This document shows, one piece after another, positions 59,105-64,000 of a stretch of DNA of 64,000 nt. The translations under genes were made by a program, and so were the position numbers. The stretch lies in NCBI GenBank assembly GCA_039822045.1, contig JBCBMY010000014.1, forward strand, positions 101,520 to 165,519, in the 5' to 3' direction. Every line of letters begins with the position of its first letter. Within the stretch, counting starts at the first letter, position 1. The stretch is from HLUCCA09 sp039822045 (GTDB taxonomy: Bacteria > Pseudomonadota > Alphaproteobacteria > Rhodobacterales > Rhodobacteraceae). The notes beneath the pieces were generated by a model. It was not told the origin of the DNA. It saw only the letters and a program-made list of their open reading frames with translations, and did not search any database.

Positions 59105-59236
59105 GGGCCGCGCCCGACTTCCCCCAAGGGAGGGCGCTTTGGCGACGTTGTACGTTGCGGAGACGTCGTTCGGGGTTTTGGGATAAACCGCGTTGATCAG
59201 GCGTCCCGAGACGCCCTCCCGAGGTCGGCCGAGGCC
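59105..59236. repeat. REP/BIME-like inverted pair 2
   Basis: An arm beginning GGGCCGCGCCCGACTTC and ending AGGGCGCTTTGGCGAC (59105-59144) is paired with an inverted arm ACGCCCTCCCGAGGTCGG (59211-59236). It fills the gap between the MalG-type permease gene and the ATPase gene; sequence is clearly related to pair 1. Confidence 0.7.
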
Positions 59237-59259
59237 CTTATCGCTTTGCAGGACCGTGA

Positions 59260-60162
59260 TCATCCCTTCACACTCCCTGCCATGAGGCCCCTCACGAAGT
59301 ACCGGCCCGCGACGATGTAGACGAGGAGCGTGGGCAACGCGGCCATGATCGCGCCGGCGAAGTGGACGTTGTATTCCTTCACGCCGGTGGAGCTGTTGAC
59401 GAGGTTGTTGAGCGCCACGGTCATGGGTGCGGCATTGCCCGAGGCGAACGAGGCGCCAAAGAGGAAGTCGTTCCAGATGTTGGTGAACTGCCAGATGATG
59501 CAGACCACGGCGATTGGGCCGGACGACGGCAGAAGGATGCGCCAGAAGATCGTGAAGAACCCTGCCCCGTCGATCTGGGCTGCTCGCACGAGCTCCGTCG
59601 GGAAGGCCGCGTAGTAGTTGCGGAAGTAAAGGGTCGAGAACCCGATCCCGTAGACGAGGTGGACGAAGATCAGGCCACCCACCGAGCCCGAGAGACCCAG
59701 CCCGCCCAGGATCCGCGCCATCGGGATCAGGACCATCTGGAACGGGATGAAGCAGCCAAAGAGGATCAGCCCGAAGATGAGCGTGGCGCCCGGAAACTCC
59801 CACTTGGTGAGCACGTATCCGTTGAGCGCGCCGAGGATGGTTGAGATCGCCACCGCGGGCACCACCATCATGATCGAGTTCATGAAGTAGGGGCGCAGGC
59901 CCGTGGCTTCGACGCCCACCTGAGCGGTGGACCAAGCCGACCGCCAGGGGTCGAGCGTCCATTGCTGGGGAAGGGCGACCATGCCGCCGCCGGTGATCTC
60001 CTCCAGCGGTTTCAGGGAGTTCACCAGCATCACGTAGAGCGGCAGGAGGTAGTAGATGCAGAAAACGATCAGGATCGCGTAGAGTGCCCACCGGCCCCAG
60101 TTGATCGAGGACCGCTTGGCCTCGGCGGCCACGACGGGAGCGGTTTCGGTCGTCGTGGCCAT
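59260..60162 (-). CDS. Carbohydrate ABC transporter permease, MalG type
   Basis: A 300-residue membrane permease with six predicted helices. The cytoplasmic EAA-like loop is YAAFPTELVRAAQIDGAGFFTIFWRILLPSSGP (about 182-214). LPLYVMLVNSLKPLEEI after helix 1 is a common MalG element. ATG at 60162 shares its A with the stop of the MalF-type gene (TGATG); a GTG three bases earlier is the alternative. Confidence 0.92.
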   Translation of the reverse strand: MATTTETAPVVAAEAKRSSINWGRWALYAILIVFCIYYLLPLYVMLVNSLKPLEEITGGGMVALPQQWTLDPWRSAWSTAQVGVEATGLRPYFMNSIMMVVPAVAISTILGALNGYVLTKWEFPGATLIFGLILFGCFIPFQMVLIPMARILGGLGLSGSVGGLIFVHLVYGIGFSTLYFRNYYAAFPTELVRAAQIDGAGFFTIFWRILLPSSGPIAVVCIIWQFTNIWNDFLFGASFASGNAAPMTVALNNLVNSSTGVKEYNVHFAGAIMAALPTLLVYIVAGRYFVRGLMAGSVKG

Positions 60163-61067
60163 CACTTCTTCTCCCTCAGTTCGGACCAGAGATACGGCAC
60201 GATGATCGCGGCGATCGTCATCAGCATGATCACGGCCGACGCGGCGCCGATCCCCATCTGGTTCCGGGTGAAGGTGTAGGAATACATGAAGGTCGCGGGC
60301 AGCTCGGTCGCCGTGCCGGGGCCGCCGCCGGTCAGGGCGATGACAAGGTCATAGCTCTTGATCGCCATGTGCGCGAGGACAACGAAGGCCGACATGAAGG
60401 CGGGCCGCAGCTGCGGAATGATGATCCGTCGGTAGAGCGAAAAGGTCGAGGCGCCATCGATCTGGGCGGCCTTCATCATTTCGCTGTCGATGCCGCGGAG
60501 CCCGGCAAGAAACATCGCCATCACAAAGCCGGATGTCTGCCAGACCGCCGCGATGACGATGGTGTAGATCGCCATCTCGCGGTCTTTGATCCAGTTGAAG
60601 GTGAAGCTCTCCCACCCCCAGCCCTGGACGACCGCTTCGACACCGATGCCGGGATCGAGGATCCATTTCCACGCGACCCCGGTCACGATGAAGCTGAGCG
60701 CCATCGGATAGAGGTAGATCGTGCGAATAAAGCCCTCTGCGCGGATCCGCTGATCGAGCAGGATCGCGAGCATCAATCCCAGGGCGCAGCAGATGATGAT
60801 GTAGAGCGACCCAAAGACGAAGAGGTTGTTGACGGCAATGTCCCATGTCCGGATCTGGAACAATCGCTCGTAGTTCGCCCAGCCAACCCAACCGAACGAG
60901 GGCAGCATCCGGCTGTCGGTAAACGACAGATACAGCGTGAAGAGGATGAACCCGTAGACGAAGATCGCAACGATCGCGACGGTCGGGCTCAGGACGATCT
61001 TGGGTAGGGCATCGCGCAGCCGGTCCATCGACCCGCGCTCTGCGCCTCCCGTATCGGTGGCGGCCAT
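60162..61067 (-). CDS. Carbohydrate ABC transporter permease, MalF type
   Basis: A 301-residue membrane permease with six predicted helices. The EAA loop reads LRGIDSEMMKAAQIDGASTFSLYRRIIIPQLRP (about 194-226), and SFGWVGWANYERLF and YLYPMALSFIVTGVAWKWILDP are typical of sugar permeases. It lies 68 bases after the receptor gene, with a strong hairpin in the gap. Confidence 0.92.
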   Translation of the reverse strand: MAATDTGGAERGSMDRLRDALPKIVLSPTVAIVAIFVYGFILFTLYLSFTDSRMLPSFGWVGWANYERLFQIRTWDIAVNNLFVFGSLYIIICCALGLMLAILLDQRIRAEGFIRTIYLYPMALSFIVTGVAWKWILDPGIGVEAVVQGWGWESFTFNWIKDREMAIYTIVIAAVWQTSGFVMAMFLAGLRGIDSEMMKAAQIDGASTFSLYRRIIIPQLRPAFMSAFVVLAHMAIKSYDLVIALTGGGPGTATELPATFMYSYTFTRNQMGIGAASAVIMLMTIAAIIVPYLWSELREKK

Positions 61068-61099
61068 GGGGCTTCTCCCGGTCGATCAGAAGGGAGGGG

Positions 61100-61127
61100 C
61101 CGGGGCGCCCCAAATGAAGCGCCCCGG
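61100..61127 (-). other. Intercistronic hairpin between receptor and permease genes
   Basis: Perfect nine-base stem CCGGGGCGC / GCGCCCCGG with a ten-base loop, right after the receptor stop codon. No U-run follows on the minus strand, so it probably protects the upstream mRNA or partly terminates, as in mal-type operons. Confidence 0.6.
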
Positions 61128-61135
61128 AAGATCGT

Positions 61136-62380
61136 TTATTGGTTCAGCTCGACGGCAAGGACGAGCTCTTCAACCGCGGTTTCCGCGTCGAATTCGCCAT
61201 TGAAGAAGGCCGTGACCACGTCGAGATAGGCGTTCTTGATCGCGGCCGGAGCGCCGTGGCCCTGGGCCATGGAGCCAACCAGGTTGTCGCTGGCGGCGGC
61301 GTCGGCGAGGTCGGCCATGCCCTGTTTGCCGCAATCGTCGAAGTCGGTGTCAGGCACATCCGTGCGTGCCGGAACCGAGCCCTTGACCACGTTGAACGCG
61401 GACTGGAACGAGGGCGACAGGATGGACGAGGCCAGCGCAGCCTGCTCGTCGGACACGGTGCCGTCTTGGTCGAACATGGCGAACTGGTCGGCGTTGAACA
61501 TCACCGTGCCGCCCGTGCCAGGGAAGCGGAAGCAGAGGAAGTCCTCGCCCGGAACCTTGTCGGCGTTGAGGAATTCGCCCTTGGCCCAATCCCCCATCAC
61601 CTGGAAGGCGGCTTCGCCGTTCATGACCATCGCGGTGGCGAGGTTCCAGTCACGGCCGGAGAAGTTGTCGTCCACATTGGCGCGCATCACGCCAAGGCGG
61701 TTGAAGGCCTCGATCATGGTGTCGGAGCCGAGCGCCTCGGGATCCAGGTCGATGAAGGCCTGACGATAGAAGTCCATGCCGCCAGTCGCCATGACGATGG
61801 AGTCAAACATCGTGGCTTCCTGCCAAGCCTGGCCGCCCTGGGCGAGCGGGGTGATGCCCGCGGCCTGCAGCGTTTCCATGGCCGCGACAAGCTCGTCCCA
61901 CGAGGTCGGGATCGCGATGCCGTTGTCGTCGAAGATCGCCTTGTTGGCCCAGACCCAGTTGACCGAGTGCACGTTGACCGGGGCGGAGACCCACTTGCCG
62001 TCATGCTTGGCGAAGGCCTGGAGCGCGGCGGGCACAACGTCGTCCCAGCCCTGATCGGCCGCCACGGCGTTGAGGTCGGCCAGGGCGCCTTCACCGGCCC
62101 AGTCGAGGATGTCGAAGCCGAGCATTTGGACCGCGGTCGGCGCGTCGCCAGCGGTGACGCGGGCCCGGAGGACCGTCATGGCGTTGCCGCCGGCGCCACC
62201 GGCGACCGGCATGTCCTGCCAGCCGATGCCTTGGCCCTCGAGGTCCTGCTTGAGCACGTTGAGCGCGGCAGCCTCGCCGCCGGAGGTCCACCAGTGCAGG
62301 ACTTCGACGTCCTCGGCCACGGCGGTTCCGGCGGTCGCCAGAGCGGCAACAGCGGTCATGGTTACAGTGAACTTACGCAT
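61136..62380 (-). CDS. Sugar ABC transporter substrate-binding protein (SBP family 1)
   Basis: A 414-residue periplasmic receptor with a Sec signal peptide (MRKFTVTMTAVAALATAGTAVAE, cut near 22). The mature start DVEVLHWWTSGGEAAALNVL and later WVSAPVNVHSVNWVWANKAIFDDNG and GEAAFQVMGDWAKGEF resemble glucose/mannose-type receptors such as GtsA. ATG at 62380 with a GGGAGGA site. It heads the transporter genes after aldehyde dehydrogenase. Confidence 0.92.
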   Translation of the reverse strand: MRKFTVTMTAVAALATAGTAVAEDVEVLHWWTSGGEAAALNVLKQDLEGQGIGWQDMPVAGGAGGNAMTVLRARVTAGDAPTAVQMLGFDILDWAGEGALADLNAVAADQGWDDVVPAALQAFAKHDGKWVSAPVNVHSVNWVWANKAIFDDNGIAIPTSWDELVAAMETLQAAGITPLAQGGQAWQEATMFDSIVMATGGMDFYRQAFIDLDPEALGSDTMIEAFNRLGVMRANVDDNFSGRDWNLATAMVMNGEAAFQVMGDWAKGEFLNADKVPGEDFLCFRFPGTGGTVMFNADQFAMFDQDGTVSDEQAALASSILSPSFQSAFNVVKGSVPARTDVPDTDFDDCGKQGMADLADAAASDNLVGSMAQGHGAPAAIKNAYLDVVTAFFNGEFDAETAVEELVLAVELNQ

Positions 62381-62436
62381 GGATGTCCTCCCGTTATTCT
62401 GCGTAGTCGCTTGTCTTTTGCGCGCCGGTATCTCCG

Positions 62437-63957
62437 TTACGCGCTGACCCAAGGCGCCCGCGTGCGGCCGATCCGCATCGTCACGGTTTTTGCCTCGAGA
62501 AATTCCTCCAATCCGTAGCGGCCCAGTTCCCTCCCCTGCCCGCTTTCCTTGACCCCGCCAAACGGCAATTCGGCGAAACCGTCCATCCAGGTGTTCGTCC
62601 AAACTGTGCCGGCCTGGGCGCGGCGGGCGAAGTCGAGGCAGGTATGTACGCTGTCACTCCAGACCCCCGCTGACAACCCGTAAGATGCACTATTTGTTAG
62701 CGCTACCGCTTCATCCATCGTCTTGAAGGTCAAAACCGCAAGAACAGGGCCAAACACCTCCTCATGGGCGATGGGCATAGTGTCGCGGACGTTTGCCACA
62801 ACGGTTGGCTGGTAGAATTGACCCGAGAGACCGGGCACCGCGAGGGCTGCTCCACCGAGGCGCACGGTAGCGCCTTCACGGGCGGCGGCTTTGACATATC
62901 CATCGATCTTGGCCTGATGCTCGGGCGAGATAATGGCGCCGACCTTGGTGGCGGGGTCCAGCGGGTCGCCGAAGGGGACTTTCTGGGAGAGCGCGACGGT
63001 GCGGGCGATCACCTCTTCGGCGATGTCTTCGTGCACGATGATGCGGGAGCCGGAATTGCAGCATTCGCCGGCGTTGAAGTAGACGCCGAAGACGATGGCG
63101 TCGATCGCCTCGTCGAGATCGGCATCCGGGAAGAGGACTTGCGGATTCTTGCCGCCGAGCTCCAGCGAGACCTTCTTGAGCGTATCGCCCGCGGCCTTGA
63201 CGATGGCTTTGCCGACGGCGGTGGAGCCGGTGAACGTTACCATGTCGACGCGAGGGTCGGTGGTCATGGCGGCACCCACGGGGTCACCGTAGCCCAGCAC
63301 GATATTGACGACGCCGGCGGGTAGGCCAGCCTCGATCAGAAGCTCGCCCAGGAGCACGGTGGTCGACGGCGTCATCTCCGACGGTTTGACCACGGCCGTA
63401 CAGCCGGCGGCGAGCGCGAAGGGGAGCTTCTGGGAGACGATCAGCAGCGGGAAGTTCCACGGGCAGATGACGGAGACGACGCCGATGGGCTCCTTCAGCA
63501 CCACGCCCAGCATGTCTTGCCCTAGCGAGTTGTGGCTCTCGCCGTGCATCGTGCGGGCGAGGGCTGCGGCGTAGCGCCAGAGGTCGGCGGCGCCCTCCAC
63601 CTCGGCCTCGGCCTGGGAGATCGGCTTGCCGGATTCGAGCGTTTCGATGCGGGCGAGCTTGGCGCGATCGCGGTCAATGAGGTCGGCGACCTTGAGGAGG
63701 ATCGTGGCGCGCTCCTTGCCAGACGCGAAGGCCCAGTCGCCCTTGTCGAAGGCCGCGCGGGCGGCGGCGATGGCGGCGTCGGTGTCCGTGAGCCCCCCTT
63801 TGGCGGCGGTGGTCACGAGGGTGCCGTGGGCGGGCGAGCGGCGCTCGAACGTGGCGCCGTCGGCGCTGTCCACCCACTGGCCGCCGATCAGGTGGCGGGC
63901 CGCGAAGGGGGCGTCAGCGGGCGTGGCTTTGGCAGAGATGACTGTGAGGTCGGTCAT
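62437..63957 (-). CDS. NAD(P)-dependent aldehyde dehydrogenase
   Basis: A 506-residue ALDH-superfamily enzyme oxidising an aldehyde to its acid. Visible are PWNFPLLIVSQKLPFALAAG (cofactor region), FTGSTAVGK, general base Glu266 (SLELGGKNP) and the nucleophile, probably Cys300, in NAGECCNSGSR. FAELPFGGVKESGQGRELG is the C-terminal signature. Codon use shifts toward rare A/T-ending codons near 62660-62710, where a LacI-type operator-like sequence lies inside the gene. One base separates its ATG from the upstream gene's stop. Confidence 0.93.
   Translation of the reverse strand: MTDLTVISAKATPADAPFAARHLIGGQWVDSADGATFERRSPAHGTLVTTAAKGGLTDTDAAIAAARAAFDKGDWAFASGKERATILLKVADLIDRDRAKLARIETLESGKPISQAEAEVEGAADLWRYAAALARTMHGESHNSLGQDMLGVVLKEPIGVVSVICPWNFPLLIVSQKLPFALAAGCTAVVKPSEMTPSTTVLLGELLIEAGLPAGVVNIVLGYGDPVGAAMTTDPRVDMVTFTGSTAVGKAIVKAAGDTLKKVSLELGGKNPQVLFPDADLDEAIDAIVFGVYFNAGECCNSGSRIIVHEDIAEEVIARTVALSQKVPFGDPLDPATKVGAIISPEHQAKIDGYVKAAAREGATVRLGGAALAVPGLSGQFYQPTVVANVRDTMPIAHEEVFGPVLAVLTFKTMDEAVALTNSASYGLSAGVWSDSVHTCLDFARRAQAGTVWTNTWMDGFAELPFGGVKESGQGRELGRYGLEEFLEAKTVTMRIGRTRAPWVSA
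62695..62708. promoter_or_regulatory. LacI-type operator-like site inside the aldehyde dehydrogenase gene
   Basis: TGTTAGCGCTACCG matches the palindrome TGTTAGCGCTAACA, used by many LacI-family sugar regulators, at 12 of 14 positions. It is about 315 bases upstream of the sugar receptor gene, in coding DNA with unusually AT-rich codons. Confidence 0.35.
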
Positions 63958-63958
63958 G

Positions 63959-64000
63959 TTAGCGTCCGGTGAACATCGGTTTGCGTTTCTCGGCGAAGGC
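63959..64000 (-). CDS. C-terminal end of a probable enoyl-CoA hydratase/isomerase (cut by window edge)
   Basis: Only the last 13 codons are present, reading AFAEKRKPMFTGR then stop. This FxEKRxPxFxGR ending is very common in enoyl-CoA hydratase/isomerase proteins. The stop lies one base from the aldehyde dehydrogenase start, so the two are co-transcribed. Assignment rests on this short tail alone. Confidence 0.5.
   Translation of the reverse strand, partial: AFAEKRKPMFTGR

Overview
The window looks like a chromosomal segment of a marine, Roseobacter-type alphaproteobacterium (Rhodobacteraceae sensu lato). The DNA is GC-rich, genes are tightly packed with many ATGA, GTGA and TGATG start/stop overlaps, and several families (BluE threonine kinase, DUF6428 next to an ArsR repressor, TfdA-type dioxygenase, giant RTX ecto-enzyme, five-step Hut pathway) are typical of that group. 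This placement is inference from gene content. No rRNA, tRNA, CRISPR array, insertion sequence or phage was seen.

Layout. 1-5.1 kb: a cut gamma-glutamyltransferase, an oligopeptide-type binding protein with a Tat signal, a YkgJ-type metal-cluster protein, an ArsR repressor divergent from a DUF6428 gene with two matching operators, and a DUF2165 membrane protein. 5.1-10.9 kb: a TfdA-like dioxygenase, then glgB and a glucosylglycerol hydrolase-like glycosidase. 11-16.1 kb: late cobalamin assembly (cobS, cobT, cobU on the minus strand; bluE, cbiB, cobD on the plus strand). 16.2-20 kb: two Gfo/Idh/MocA oxidoreductases and a glycerate kinase. 20.1-27.5 kb: one gene for a 2469-residue secreted enzyme combining 5'-nucleotidase, CHRD, beta-propeller-like, ExeM-type nuclease and RTX parts, with a good Pho-box match upstream. 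27.9-32.9 kb: a branched-chain amino acid-type ABC transporter with an acetyltransferase gene inserted on the opposite strand. 33-34.3 kb: a Bcr/CflA drug-efflux gene preceded by a possible 14-codon leader peptide, a hairpin and a strong intrinsic terminator.

34.3-41 kb: histidine degradation (hutI-hutH-hutG-hutU leftward, hutF rightward). 41.2-44.5 kb: a small RecA-fold ATPase, a GNAT enzyme, a decayed fragment of a binding-protein gene, and an MFS gene of visibly lower GC. 44.5-51.3 kb: a polar amino acid ABC transporter, a creatininase-family amidohydrolase, the HutC repressor, and a divergent three-gene operon (AhpD-like, 2OG-Fe(II) oxygenase, aminopeptidase-like). The same HutC-like operator, approximately T-W-T-G-T-M-T-A-T-A-Y-A-A, occurs at hutI/hutF, at the transporter and at hutC, so these probably form one regulon.

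51.3-64 kb: a co-directional minus-strand cluster, probably for an oxidised sugar or polyol: end of a probable enoyl-CoA hydratase, aldehyde dehydrogenase, sugar ABC transporter, two GMC oxidoreductases, an SDR, a Dabb protein, a DUF993 protein and a LacI regulator. Two REP-like inverted repeats flank its ATPase gene, and an 11-bp-phased CATATG array lies at its downstream end.
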